Source: RGIG4079 sp045646905 (lineage in GTDB: Bacteria; Bacteroidota; Bacteroidia; Bacteroidales; Muribaculaceae). From it: a stretch of DNA of 64,000 nucleotides. The position numbers and the translations under genes are program-made. The stretch is taken from assembly GCA_045646905.1 (NCBI GenBank), contig JAZRLP010000029.1, positions 62,001-126,000 of the forward strand. The letters run 5' to 3'. Positions within the stretch are counted from its first letter, which is position 1; the number at the start of each line of letters is the position of its first letter. The notes beneath the pieces were generated by a model. It was not told where the DNA came from and did not search any database. It was given only the letters and a program-made list of their open reading frames with translations. Positions 34,963-44,411 of the stretch are shown piece after piece.

Positions 34963-34994
34963 CAAATTTACCTAAAAAGTTGCATTTATTCAAT
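34963..34994 (-). promoter_or_regulatory. Promoter of the ABC exporter operon
   Basis: Minus strand ATTG (34991-34994), 20 nt, TAAATTTG (34963-34970). The -33 end touches the U-tract of the htrA terminator. Confidence 0.7.
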
Positions 34995-35031
34995 AAAAAA
35001 GTGCCTACCACTTATAGTGATAAGCACTTTT
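34994..35031 (-). terminator. Terminator after htrA
   Basis: Stem of 8 bp (AAAAGTGC / GCACTTTT, outer arms 34997-35004 and 35024-35031) around a 19-nt loop that can fold further (CCACTTATAGTG). On the minus strand it is followed by TTTTTTATTG. Confidence 0.75.
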
Positions 35032-35049
35032 GGCTTTTTTGATTAAGCT

Positions 35050-36462
35050 TTATTCAGATAAATCTACTGCATAGTAAACCTTTTTACCTGTAGGGTAAAT
35101 GCCTGTAATAAACATTACTTTATCAGAGTCGTTGCTTTTAACAATTTCTTTGTATATCTTTTCAATATCTTCTTTTGATGTAGTGCGAGAGTTGTTGATA
35201 TCAAGAATGATAAATCCGTCTTTTATGCCTGCATCTTTGAATTTGCCATCTTTAACACCTGTAACTTGTACACCATGTCTAATTTCAAGTTGTTTTAGAG
35301 TTTCGGCAGGTACTTCTTTAAATGCACATCCTAAATCAAAGATATCACTAGCTTTAGTGAGTTTTGTGTTACCTTGACTATTGCGTAATGTTACTGTTAC
35401 AGTTTTCTCTTTGTTGTCACGAATAAATTTTACGGTCACTTTATCACCTGGACGAAATTTATTCATTTGTTCTTGCATTTGAGCTGTCGTGCGGGTTGGT
35501 GCGCCATTGATAGCGATAATTACATCACCCTCTTGGATACCACCTTCCATAGCGGCGCTACGTTCTTCTACTTTTGCCACATATATGCCGTAATTTACAG
35601 CAGTTATATCTTTTTCTTTTGCCATTTTAGTAGAAAGCTCTGTAAAAGAAATTCCAAGCATTGCGCGTTGCACTGCTCCAAACTCTTTAATATCACTAAC
35701 TATCTTTTTCACAATTGTTGATGGAATTGCAAATGAGTATCCAACATAATTGCCAGTTTTTGAATATATGGCAGTGTTGATTCCAACTAATTCTCCGTTT
35801 AAGTTAACTAATGCACCTCCCGAGTTACCAGGATTTACTGCGGCATCAGTTTGGATATATGATTCAATACCCATTGAGTGTCCTTGGGTTATTTGAGAGA
35901 TATTTCGAGCCTTGGCGCTAACTATCCCTGCTGTAACTGTTGAGGTAAATGAAAATGGATTACCTACAGCGAGCACCCATTCGCCAACTTTTAAGTCATC
36001 AGAGTTACCCATTGGTATAACATGTAAATCCTCAGCGTCTATTTTTACCAATGCTAAATCTGTATTAGGGTCGGTTCCTACTACAGTTGCGTTAAATGTG
36101 CGATTATCATTGAGTACTATTTCAAGCCGTTCAGCTCCATCGATTACATGGTTATTTGTTACGATGTAGCCATCTTTACTAATGATTACTCCCGAACCAA
36201 GCCCTGTTTGTTGTTGCTCTTGCTCGGGTTGTTGGCGTTTTTGTTGACGACGTTGCCCAAAAAAATATTCAAAGAAAGGATCACTGAATGGGTCATATCC
36301 GCCATAACCATAACTACGGGGTGTTGCATAACATTTTATGCTAACTACACCATTGATTGTGCTTTCGGCAGCTTTAGTGAAATCGGTAGGTTGTGCTGCC
36401 ATAGTACATGCAACTAATGATAATGAGCAGCATGCTAATGTGATTTTTCCTAATACATTCAT
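35050..36462 (-). CDS. Periplasmic serine protease/chaperone of the Do/HtrA (DegP) family
   Basis: 470 aa. N-terminal signal (to about residue 23; the lipobox-like VAC at 18-19 leaves lipidation possible). A Gln/Tyr-rich linker (50-86) precedes the trypsin-like domain with His105 (TNNHVID), Asp135 (NTDLALVKI) and Ser214 (PGNSGGALVN). Two PDZ domains follow, the first with GIYVAKVEERSAAMEGGIQEGD, the second with GVQVTGVKDGKFKDAGIKDG. It degrades or refolds damaged envelope proteins. Monocistronic, with a terminator downstream. Confidence 0.94.
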   Translation of the reverse strand: MNVLGKITLACCSLSLVACTMAAQPTDFTKAAESTINGVVSIKCYATPRSYGYGGYDPFSDPFFEYFFGQRRQQKRQQPEQEQQQTGLGSGVIISKDGYIVTNNHVIDGAERLEIVLNDNRTFNATVVGTDPNTDLALVKIDAEDLHVIPMGNSDDLKVGEWVLAVGNPFSFTSTVTAGIVSAKARNISQITQGHSMGIESYIQTDAAVNPGNSGGALVNLNGELVGINTAIYSKTGNYVGYSFAIPSTIVKKIVSDIKEFGAVQRAMLGISFTELSTKMAKEKDITAVNYGIYVAKVEERSAAMEGGIQEGDVIIAINGAPTRTTAQMQEQMNKFRPGDKVTVKFIRDNKEKTVTVTLRNSQGNTKLTKASDIFDLGCAFKEVPAETLKQLEIRHGVQVTGVKDGKFKDAGIKDGFIILDINNSRTTSKEDIEKIYKEIVKSNDSDKVMFITGIYPTGKKVYYAVDLSE

Positions 36463-36611
36463 AAGTCTATTTGTTAAAATGATTTTTCTGTTATGTTAAA
36501 ATTTAACTTTATGACGACAAATATAATTCATTATTGTGGGAGACAAAACAAAAATCATCAATCTTAAATTAATTTAATAGCAAACCGCTATATTTAAAAC
36601 TTTTTTTACAG

Positions 36612-36619
36612 TATATTTG
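36612..36619 (+). promoter_or_regulatory. -7 promoter element for the NlpC/P60 gene
   Basis: TATATTTG, 32 nt before the ATG at 36652. Confidence 0.55.
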
Positions 36620-36651
36620 TGAAATTAGTGAAAATATATACTTTTTAAGTT

Positions 36652-37179
36652 ATGAAAAATAGTAAATTTTTGCATCTATCATTAACAATTGTATTTGCAA
36701 TTTTGTTTATGTCGAGTTGTAGTACATCAAAATCTATTAATGGTGGTGATGTAAATAAAACTACGATAGATAATGTAGGTGAAAAATCTAAATCAGATAA
36801 AAAACTTATCAAAGAAGCCGAAAAATGGCTTGGTACTAAATATATATATGGCGGTCATTCACGAGAAGGCACCGATTGTTCAGGCTTTGTAATGGAGGTA
36901 TATTTAGCAGTATATGATTTTAAATTACCTCGTACTTCAAAAGATCAGCAACAATTTTGTAAATCCATAAAGAAATCGCAATTGAGAATCGGCGACTTGG
37001 TGTTTTTTGCTACTGGTAAAAGCAAAAATAAAGTGTCACATGTGGGTTTATATATCGGTGATGGCACTTTTATTCATGCCTCATCAAGCAAAGGTGTTGT
37101 GAAAAGTCAATTATCTCAAAGTTATTACCAACGCACTTACCATTCATCGGGTAGGGTTGAAGGTGTTAAAAAGGAGTGA
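36652..37179 (+). CDS. NlpC/P60-family cell-wall peptidase lipoprotein
   Basis: 175 aa. The lipoprotein signal ends at LFMSSC (Cys23), so it sits on a membrane facing the periplasm. The papain-like NlpC/P60 domain at about 50-170 has Cys76 (GTDCSGFVMEVY), His129 (VSHVGLYIGDG) and His141 (TFIHASS), the full catalytic set for cleaving D-Glu-diamino acid bonds in murein. Monocistronic, between htrA (divergent) and the convergent pfp gene. Confidence 0.93.
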   Translation: MKNSKFLHLSLTIVFAILFMSSCSTSKSINGGDVNKTTIDNVGEKSKSDKKLIKEAEKWLGTKYIYGGHSREGTDCSGFVMEVYLAVYDFKLPRTSKDQQQFCKSIKKSQLRIGDLVFFATGKSKNKVSHVGLYIGDGTFIHASSSKGVVKSQLSQSYYQRTYHSSGRVEGVKKE

Positions 37180-37211
37180 TACTTGTTGATTGCTGTCTAA
37201 ATATACACAAA

Positions 37212-37253
37212 ATAAAAATCCTGCTATTAGCGACATTGCTAAAGCAGGATTTT
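37212..37253. terminator. Bidirectional terminator between NlpC/P60 and pfp
   Basis: Twelve-bp perfect outer stem (AAAAATCCTGCT and complement) continues after a one-base bulge into TTAGC/GCTAA, giving a long hairpin. A/T tracts flank both sides. Confidence 0.88.
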
Positions 37254-37288
37254 TTGCAAGCTGTAATTTAGGAATATAATATGTGAAA

Positions 37289-38932
37289 TTATTTACCTTG
37301 TTGTTCGTAGCGAAGAGTCATTGAAGGTTGGTCACAAACTTCTGCTGGGCCGAAGTATTGGATAGGACCTGGATACATATAGCAAGTATCAACAGACCAA
37401 ACATCGCGTTTAGAAGCAAATTTTAAGAATGGAGCATCATCAAGGCGCACAAGAGCCTTTTGGATAACTGGTTTCATTGCACCATGGCGGCGTTCCATAT
37501 TCATCATCATTGTGATGGGGATACCACCAGCAATCCATTGAACAGATGGTTTAGTCAAGTTGCGAACTGATGACATATAACCAGTTACACCTGCGTTAAT
37601 CAAACAAGCTGCGTTGAAACCGAGTGCGTAGCAATAGTCTGCATCAAAGTTTGAAGGGTCAGCGCAACGACCTTCATAACCGAAGAAGTGGTGAAGAGCT
37701 GCAAATTTACCTACGAAAGTGCCTTCTTCTTTCATTTCTGCAAGACGACGACCTACCATTTCGCTAAGCAATTTTTCAGTTTCAATAAGTGACACTTGAA
37801 CATTGCCGTGTGGGTCACGGTCGAGGCTCAATTGACGGGCTACACCTTCAGGAAGAGATGCATATACTGCAGAGTTTTCAGCTGAAAGATGGTCAATGAT
37901 ATATTGACGTTGGTTTTCAGCAGCTGCAAATTCTTCTGCGTTATGAGCAAGGAGGTCGTTCAATTCAGCAATAAGTTTTTTCATTGCAGGGATAAACTCA
38001 ATAAGACCTTCTGGAATAAGAACTGTACCAAAGTTATTGCCGTTCTCAGCACGTTTTGCAACAACACCTGCGATATAGTTTACAACATCACCGAGAGTCA
38101 TTTCTTTTTGCTCAACTTCTTCCGATACGATACAGATGTTTGGTTGAGTTTGAAGAGCACATTCAAGAGCAATGTGTGAAGCAGAGCGGCCCATCAATTT
38201 AATGAAGTGCCAATATTTTTTTGCAGAGTTACAGTCGCGTTGGATGTTACCGATAACTTCAGAATAAACTTTTGTTGCGGTGTCAAAACCAAAAGATGTT
38301 TCAATCAAGCCATTTTTAAGGTCACCGTCGATAGTTTTTGGACAGCCAATAACTTGAACACCAGCTTCAATGCTTTTGTAATATTCAGCAAGAATAGCTG
38401 CGTTTGTGTTAGAGTCATCTCCACCAATGATAACAAGCGCTTTGATGTTAAGCTCTTTGAGGATTTCGAGGCCTTTGTCAAATTGTTCTTTTGTTTCAAG
38501 TTTAGTACGACCCGAACCAATAATATCAAAACCACCAGTATTGCGATATTCATCGATAATGTCGCTGGTTAATTCTTTATATTGGTGATCAACAAAACCG
38601 CCAGGGCCCATAAGGAATCCATAAAGTTTGCTGTCTTTGTGAATTTTTTTGATACCATCAAAAAGACCGCTAATTACATTGTGACCACCAGGAGCTTGAC
38701 CACCAGAAAGGATTACACCCACATTAAGTGGCTTACCTGCTACTGGGTTTGCGTTCTTTTCAAATTTTAATTCAGGAAGACCATAAGTGTTAGGAAACAA
38801 GTTTTTGATGTCTTCTTGATCGGCAACTGATTGAGTAGGGTCGCCTTCTACTGCCTTAACGGCTCCTGTAAGCACGATTGGCAACTTAGGTTGATAAGCT
38901 GCACGAGCTTGTTGCAAAGCACTTTTTTTCAT
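37289..38932 (-). CDS. pfp: PPi-dependent 6-phosphofructokinase
   Basis: 547 aa from ATG 38932 (four more codons are open upstream, but MKKSALQQARAAYQPKLP is the likely start). Reversible phosphorylation of fructose-6-phosphate by pyrophosphate in glycolysis. The size is that of the long plant/Bacteroidota type. Seen: LSGGQAPGGHNVISGL (phosphate-donor loop), IIGGDDSNTNAA, where the GGDD pattern marks PPi rather than ATP use, and CPKTIDGDLKN with the catalytic Asp. Monocistronic. Confidence 0.95.
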   Translation of the reverse strand: MKKSALQQARAAYQPKLPIVLTGAVKAVEGDPTQSVADQEDIKNLFPNTYGLPELKFEKNANPVAGKPLNVGVILSGGQAPGGHNVISGLFDGIKKIHKDSKLYGFLMGPGGFVDHQYKELTSDIIDEYRNTGGFDIIGSGRTKLETKEQFDKGLEILKELNIKALVIIGGDDSNTNAAILAEYYKSIEAGVQVIGCPKTIDGDLKNGLIETSFGFDTATKVYSEVIGNIQRDCNSAKKYWHFIKLMGRSASHIALECALQTQPNICIVSEEVEQKEMTLGDVVNYIAGVVAKRAENGNNFGTVLIPEGLIEFIPAMKKLIAELNDLLAHNAEEFAAAENQRQYIIDHLSAENSAVYASLPEGVARQLSLDRDPHGNVQVSLIETEKLLSEMVGRRLAEMKEEGTFVGKFAALHHFFGYEGRCADPSNFDADYCYALGFNAACLINAGVTGYMSSVRNLTKPSVQWIAGGIPITMMMNMERRHGAMKPVIQKALVRLDDAPFLKFASKRDVWSVDTCYMYPGPIQYFGPAEVCDQPSMTLRYEQQGK

Positions 38933-39261
38933 TAAAATATGCAATTTTAGTTAGAAATATATATGTCAATTTTTTAGAAAAAATATTTGTTGCAAATTTC
39001 GCAAAAAATTATCACTTATACAACATTTATTTAATCCTTTAATTTATTTTTTTTAGTATCACTATGATTTATAATTTAAATAAATGACAAACTACTTTCA
39101 TGTATTCATATGATGTAATGGTTATAGTAAAACTATTTATTGATTTACCATCTATTTAATTTCATTAAAAAAAGAAGGCTCAACCTGTTTAGATTGAGCC
39201 TAATCAATATATGATTACAATATATCGCAATTGTGAGTAGGGGGATGTTATTTTATTATTG
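38933..39261. other. AT-rich intergenic region between pfp and the TonB receptor gene
   Basis: 329 bp without an open frame of note. It holds the pfp upstream region (no exact TAnnTTTG found) and, at its end, the terminator of the TonB-receptor gene. Nothing else was recognised. Confidence 0.6.
39168..39201 (-). terminator. Terminator after the TonB receptor gene
   Basis: Eight-bp stem (AGGCTCAA / TTGAGCCT, 39176-39183 and 39194-39201), 10-nt loop, followed on the minus strand by TTCTTTTTTT. Confidence 0.85.
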
Positions 39262-41496
39262 CTAGATATTTATTGAAATGCTTCCCATTAGATGTATAGG
39301 TGCCTGTGCTGCATATCCAGCATAACGATATATTTGTTTATTGCCATCTTCGTCAATATAGTATCCCGAACCAGCATATCCGTTATTCTCATATTCTTCA
39401 TTGAAGATGTTATATACACTAATTCCTAAACGCATTTGTTTTAACTGCTTACATTTAATAGTGTAACCCATATGCAAGTTAGATACAAAATATGCATCAA
39501 GCACATGTTCTTCACTTTGAGTATTACTCATATATTGTTTTGAAACATATTGAGATTGTAATGAAATATCAAAATTATTCCAATTGAAATCAAAACTATT
39601 ATTCAAAGTGACATTGGGAGAGAATGCTATAGCAACATCTCCATGGTTTATTGTTATTGGATTAGTCCATTCATCTTCATAAATACTTTCGGTAAAATTC
39701 TTTATGCGATTGCGACTTAATGTTGAATTAATTTTCCAATTAAACCAATCACATGGCTTTATGCCTAACGAAAGTTCCACTCCTGCACGATAACTATCAG
39801 GTACATTTACCGACATAGGATTTCCCGTATCGCTTAATGCTCCTGTTAATACTAATTGGTCGCGGTAATCCATGTAATACAAATTCACCCCAGCATTTAT
39901 CCACGAATTGCCATAGTTATAACCTAATTCATAATCATAAAGTTTTTCAGCTTTAGGGTATTCTGAAGGGTTGCCATCGGTGTAATTATCACGTGTAGGC
40001 TCTTTTTGTGCGATTGAAAATGAGGCAAACAAACGATTATTTGGGTTGATTTTCCAGTTCAATCCCACTTTTGGGTTAAAGAATTCAAATGTTTCATCAA
40101 CATCAAGAAATTGCATTGAACTATAGTTCCAATCATATGTATCACTAACGCCATTTATCGTATATTTGATATGTCGATATTGTAGGTCGGCATAACCAGT
40201 CAGCCCCTTTGTGATATCAATGTTGGCGCGAGCATAAATATTCCCATCGGTTTTTTCTCCTTTGTTACGATAATATTCATGATTTGGACCTATGTCACCA
40301 ATATAATTTCTCACCCACAACACCTCGCCAAAGTGCCATCCTGTATAATGATTTAGCGCACCACCTATTGTTGCATCTACTATCCCTTTATTATAATTTA
40401 TAGAGAAAACACCTCCGCCAAATCCATTATCCATTGCTTTTTTTCTAATTAGATCGCTTTCCTCCACTTCCTCACCATTAATATAAAATGGCACTAAACC
40501 ATATTCTACTAATGACCTATTTGTTTTATATTGTTCATAGTAGCCATCTCCTTTAGTATAATGCAAGGCTGCATTAAGGCGCAAATAATGGTTAAAGTTA
40601 TGGTTTACATGTAGTTGAATATTGTGTTGCACATAATTATCTATTTGATTGTCATAGTATGCAACATTTCCGTTTTCATCATAATATAAACCACAAGGAT
40701 TGTAACGGCGACCATATTTCTTCATGTCATCTTTTGATGCATAATCCCAAGCATGATAAGTTTTTTCGATGCCACCAAAGCCGAGCAATCTCACCGAAGT
40801 GTTTTTGCCATAATATCCCAATTGAGCAAAATAAGAGTATAAATCCACTTTTGCACGTTCAATATATCCTTCGGTCCCTATGTTCGACAATCGAGCATCA
40901 AAAGCCCAATGCTCATTGATTAGCCCTGAACCAAGTCGCAATGTCTCTTTATGTGTATTATACATCCCATAAGTCCCATCAATTTGAGCATATGGTTCAA
41001 TTGATGGTGACGATGTAAGCAAGTTGATACTTGCTCCAAAAGCTCCAGCACCATTTGTTGAGGTACCGGCACCTCGTTGTATTTGTACATCTTTTACCGA
41101 TGATGTTAAATCGGGCATGTTAACCCAATACACATTATGGCTTTCTGAATCATTAATGGGCACCCCGTTAGTCGTGATATTTACTCGTGAACCATCTGTG
41201 CCACGCACTCGCAATGATGTGTATCCTATCCCCAAGCCGTTATCGCTTGTTGATATCACCGATGGTGTCATAGATAGCAAATAGGGGATATCTTGACCGA
41301 TATTCTTCTTTGCAAGTTCTTCACTCGTCACATTTGTGAACGCAATTGGAGTCTTTTCGTTAGCACGAGTTGCGACTACTGAAAGCTCCTTTAACTCTAC
41401 ACTTTCTAAAGTGTCAGTTTGCGCAACATTGTTTGCACAAACTCCAAAGCTTGCTATCCCCAATAGGGTAGCAGCTGTCAATTTTTTTCTTTTCAT
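39262..41496 (-). CDS. TonB-dependent outer-membrane receptor, probable thiamine uptake
   Basis: 744 aa. Signal peptide 1-21, then a TonB-box-like region (LKELSVVATRANEK) and a plug domain at about 45-165 (SLRVRGTDGSRVNITTNGVPI, RGAGTSTNGAGAFGASINLL in part). The remaining 570 residues form the 22-strand barrel, ending in the usual aromatic C-terminus region (LMGSISINI). There is no N-terminal carboxypeptidase-like domain, so it is not SusC-type. A TPP riboswitch lies directly upstream, and thiamine-regulated receptors of this kind (called OMR1) are known in Bacteroidota. Substrate is therefore inferred as thiamine or its phosphate. Confidence 0.88.
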   Translation of the reverse strand: MKRKKLTAATLLGIASFGVCANNVAQTDTLESVELKELSVVATRANEKTPIAFTNVTSEELAKKNIGQDIPYLLSMTPSVISTSDNGLGIGYTSLRVRGTDGSRVNITTNGVPINDSESHNVYWVNMPDLTSSVKDVQIQRGAGTSTNGAGAFGASINLLTSSPSIEPYAQIDGTYGMYNTHKETLRLGSGLINEHWAFDARLSNIGTEGYIERAKVDLYSYFAQLGYYGKNTSVRLLGFGGIEKTYHAWDYASKDDMKKYGRRYNPCGLYYDENGNVAYYDNQIDNYVQHNIQLHVNHNFNHYLRLNAALHYTKGDGYYEQYKTNRSLVEYGLVPFYINGEEVEESDLIRKKAMDNGFGGGVFSINYNKGIVDATIGGALNHYTGWHFGEVLWVRNYIGDIGPNHEYYRNKGEKTDGNIYARANIDITKGLTGYADLQYRHIKYTINGVSDTYDWNYSSMQFLDVDETFEFFNPKVGLNWKINPNNRLFASFSIAQKEPTRDNYTDGNPSEYPKAEKLYDYELGYNYGNSWINAGVNLYYMDYRDQLVLTGALSDTGNPMSVNVPDSYRAGVELSLGIKPCDWFNWKINSTLSRNRIKNFTESIYEDEWTNPITINHGDVAIAFSPNVTLNNSFDFNWNNFDISLQSQYVSKQYMSNTQSEEHVLDAYFVSNLHMGYTIKCKQLKQMRLGISVYNIFNEEYENNGYAGSGYYIDEDGNKQIYRYAGYAAQAPIHLMGSISINI

Positions 41497-41512
41497 TTTG
41501 ATTTTGTTAAGT

Positions 41513-41586
41513 TCTCTACGCCGGCATTATCCGGATCAGATTCAATGGGTATGTTCTCAGCCCGTTATATTAAGGCACCCCCTACT
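41513..41586 (-). promoter_or_regulatory. TPP (THI-box) riboswitch upstream of the TonB receptor
   Basis: On the minus strand the leader shows all the conserved THI-box blocks in order: TAGGGGGTGCC, GGGCTGAGA, ATACCC, TTGAATCTGATCCGG and ATAATGCCGGCGTAGAG. It lies between a -7 box at 41600-41607 and the ATG at 41496 (only 16 nt from the end of the motif to the start), so control is probably at translation initiation. TPP binding should shut off receptor synthesis. Confidence 0.95.
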
Positions 41587-41599
41587 CAGCGAATCACTG

Positions 41600-41631
41600 C
41601 AAAGGTAGCATATATAATTTATATATGCAAA
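41600..41631 (-). promoter_or_regulatory. Promoter of the riboswitch/TonB receptor
   Basis: Minus strand TTTG (41628-41631), exactly 20 nt, TACCTTTG (41600-41607). The predicted transcript starts about 8 nt before the riboswitch core. Confidence 0.8.
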
Positions 41632-41675
41632 TCGGCTCATATTATGAGTTTTAAAATTTACCTAATCTTAGTAGA

Positions 41676-42965
41676 TTAATCGACACTTGGAGCCCCAGCA
41701 ATCGAAATACGCAATTCTTCAGTGTTAAGATATTGTTGAGCTAAAGAAGTAATGCGTTGTGATGTTAAGTTCTTAATAGAATGTTGCGATGCTTCTAAAT
41801 AATCAATAGGGGTCAACACATGACGCACATTCTCGTAATAATCCATTATTGAGAACGGCGAATCAAGTATGCCAGCTATTTGTGTCATCGCATATCTTTT
41901 CAATCTCAATAACTCATCATCATTAAAATTATTTTGTTTGAGATTTTCAATTTCTTTTTTCACTTCTTCAATAACAGCATTGGCATAACTGTTGTCGCAT
42001 TGAGTTGATATAGTCATCACTCCACCTTCCCAGTGTCCCATCAACATTGCTGATATGCCATAAGTATAACCTTTATCTTCGCGAATGTTGGCCATCAATC
42101 TACTGCCAAAATATCCGCCAAGAGCCATTATTGCATGCCTCAGGTCAATGTAATCACTATGAGAACGTGAAATAGTGGGAATTGACAATGTAATTGCACA
42201 CTGCATTGAATCGGGAACCTCTATTATGTCAAGCTTTTTATCTGAAGGACACAATGGTATAATCCTTTGCTCAAATGAACTTTCAGCAAGAGGTAATTTG
42301 CCAATATTGTTATTAATACAATCTTCTATTTGGGGAGTGATTCTTCCAGCAAGGAATAATTCACATCCGTTAGGTGTAAATATCTGTTTATGTAACTCTT
42401 TTACATCGCCGATTGCTATATTCCTTATGTCATTGGGGCTTTCTTCAACCGAACACGGATGGTTCTTTCCAAAAATAAGTTTTTGATTGCTTAAATTGCT
42501 AAGATATGCTACTTTCGACAGGTTAATCTCCTTGCGTTTTGCTAATTTTTCCTTGTTAATCTCAAATTCTTGTTGAGGAAATGTTGGCTGTGTTATTGTT
42601 TCCACCAACATTGGCAACACTGCGTCAAATTTATTGTTAAGTGAATGCAATATCAACGATGAATGATGAGAATGAAAATTGCTCTTCAACCAAGCACCAT
42701 TGAAGTCAAATGTTTCGGCAATTTCTGCACCACTACTAAAATTTGTCCCTTCGCGCATTAAGTCCGATGCAAGCATTAATGATGCGAAACTATCCACATC
42801 ATTGGCTCCACCTTTCCACGAAAATGTTAGGCGGTTCACATCAAATTCTCCGTGGTCAATAACATTTAGTTTTATCCCATTGTCGAGTGTTAAGGTGCGA
42901 CATTGAGGTATTTTTAGCATCTCAAAGTCTTTTATGTCGGGTGCTATTGTGCGATTCAATTCCAT
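41676..42965 (-). CDS. M16-family peptidase homologue lacking the HxxEH zinc motif
   Basis: 429 aa, cytoplasmic (no signal peptide), pitrilysin/M16 fold with two homologous halves: LTLDNGIKLNVIDHGEFD and FSWKGGANDVDSF in the first, MALGGYFGSRLMANIREDKG and YTYGISAMLMGHWEGG in the second. The first-half motif HxxEH is replaced by Met64, Ser67 and Asp68 (SLMLASDLM), so it cannot bind zinc in the usual way. Members of this kind usually act as inactive partners. No active M16 partner is next to it. Three nt downstream of the NfeD-type gene. Confidence 0.85.
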   Translation of the reverse strand: MELNRTIAPDIKDFEMLKIPQCRTLTLDNGIKLNVIDHGEFDVNRLTFSWKGGANDVDSFASLMLASDLMREGTNFSSGAEIAETFDFNGAWLKSNFHSHHSSLILHSLNNKFDAVLPMLVETITQPTFPQQEFEINKEKLAKRKEINLSKVAYLSNLSNQKLIFGKNHPCSVEESPNDIRNIAIGDVKELHKQIFTPNGCELFLAGRITPQIEDCINNNIGKLPLAESSFEQRIIPLCPSDKKLDIIEVPDSMQCAITLSIPTISRSHSDYIDLRHAIMALGGYFGSRLMANIREDKGYTYGISAMLMGHWEGGVMTISTQCDNSYANAVIEEVKKEIENLKQNNFNDDELLRLKRYAMTQIAGILDSPFSIMDYYENVRHVLTPIDYLEASQHSIKNLTSQRITSLAQQYLNTEELRISIAGAPSVD

Positions 42966-42968
42966 AAA

Positions 42969-44345
42969 CTATTCAGCATTGATTTTTACAACATATAGTT
43001 GGCTGTTCTCAAATTTTTCTACTTTAATACTGCACCCTTCCTCTATAAATGAGCCGTTAATAGCTACAGCATCAAATGTTTCTCCGTCAATCGTAATCTT
43101 CCCTCCGGGGCGCATGTCTGTTTGTGTTGTCCCTGTAAGTCCTACATATTTCGACATTGTAGCGTCAACCCCTATATATCCATCTTCTACTCGTTGTGAT
43201 AGTTGTAGCTCCGAGTGGCGAGTGATAAACTTTGGGCCATGCTTTGAAGTTAGGTATATAATCAAAATTACACCTAACACAGAGCCTATTCCCACGATTA
43301 TTATTGCATCCCATAAACTTGAAATGCTAAATTGATTTCCAGTAAAACTATCTGCTATACCTCCCACAAGAGCTATAAGCATTGCCAATCCTCCTATTAA
43401 CCCTGTTACACCAGTTCCTGGTATGACAAATATTTCTATTAACAAAAATATTAGCCCCACTATAAACAATACTATAATCCAACTTGCAGCTATCCCTGTG
43501 ATATATAGTGGTAGGAAATACAATACTGCCGATACTATCGCTGCTACAGTGGGAAAACCTAATCCCGGACTTTGTAACTCAAAGTATATCCCTCCCACAA
43601 TAAACATTATCAATATCGCTTGTACAGCAGGATTTGAGAAGAAACCAATGAGCCAATCTGTAAAATCGGGTTCAAAAGATGTTAGTGTATATTTTGATAT
43701 ATGATTTTTTGTTAGAATGTCATTCACCGAAGAGGCTTCATCCTCACAATATCCCCATTTTATTGCCTCTGAAGTGGTAAAAGTGAGCACTTTAGTTGAG
43801 TCAATAAGTCCAGGTATTACTATGCGCGAATCAACCATTGCCTCAGCAATAAGAGGGTCTCGATGCCATTTCTCTAATGAGTCGGTAGGGGAGAACTCCT
43901 TCCCATGACTCTCTGCAGTAGCGCGCATTATCGAACGCATATATGATTGATATTTATCAGGTAGAGCGTCGGCATTCTCGTTAACAACTGTAGCAGCCCC
44001 CATGCTTGCCCCTCTCTGCATATATATCGAATCGCAAGCAAGAGCAATCAAAGCACCAGCCGATGCTGCGTTATTGTCAACAAATGCAATGGTTGGCTTG
44101 GGGAAATTCATTAAAGCCGTTCTTATAGAATCGGCATATTGAAGAGTCCCACCATATGTGTTAAGGTGCACTATAAGTATGTCGGCATTTATTGCCTTTG
44201 CTTCTTCGCAAGCATGTCGTGTGTGTTGCCATGTCATTGAGCCTATTTCATTATCAATAGGCAATATATATACCTTCTTTTCCGATGCAATGACACTTAT
44301 TGCAATAGAAATTGCCAAAAATAGAAAAAGTGATACTCGTTTCAT
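42969..44345 (-). CDS. NfeD-family membrane serine protease (long form)
   Basis: 458 aa. Signal peptide (1-20), then a ClpP-class serine protease domain with the nucleophile Ser95 in DNNAASAGALIALACD and a Lys in PDKYQSYMRSIMRATAE that fits the Ser-Lys dyad of this family. A block of four or more membrane helices follows (about 235-345), then a C-terminal OB-fold soluble domain (DGYIGVDATMSKYVGLTGT). Usually linked to membrane or flotillin/stomatin proteins; none lies nearby. In an operon with the M16 homologue. Confidence 0.88.
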   Translation of the reverse strand: MKRVSLFLFLAISIAISVIASEKKVYILPIDNEIGSMTWQHTRHACEEAKAINADILIVHLNTYGGTLQYADSIRTALMNFPKPTIAFVDNNAASAGALIALACDSIYMQRGASMGAATVVNENADALPDKYQSYMRSIMRATAESHGKEFSPTDSLEKWHRDPLIAEAMVDSRIVIPGLIDSTKVLTFTTSEAIKWGYCEDEASSVNDILTKNHISKYTLTSFEPDFTDWLIGFFSNPAVQAILIMFIVGGIYFELQSPGLGFPTVAAIVSAVLYFLPLYITGIAASWIIVLFIVGLIFLLIEIFVIPGTGVTGLIGGLAMLIALVGGIADSFTGNQFSISSLWDAIIIVGIGSVLGVILIIYLTSKHGPKFITRHSELQLSQRVEDGYIGVDATMSKYVGLTGTTQTDMRPGGKITIDGETFDAVAINGSFIEEGCSIKVEKFENSQLYVVKINAE

Positions 44346-44411
44346 TGATTAATCAATATTTTTATTGCAAATATAACGATTTATATTCACTTTTTCTTAC
44401 AAAATTTTTGC

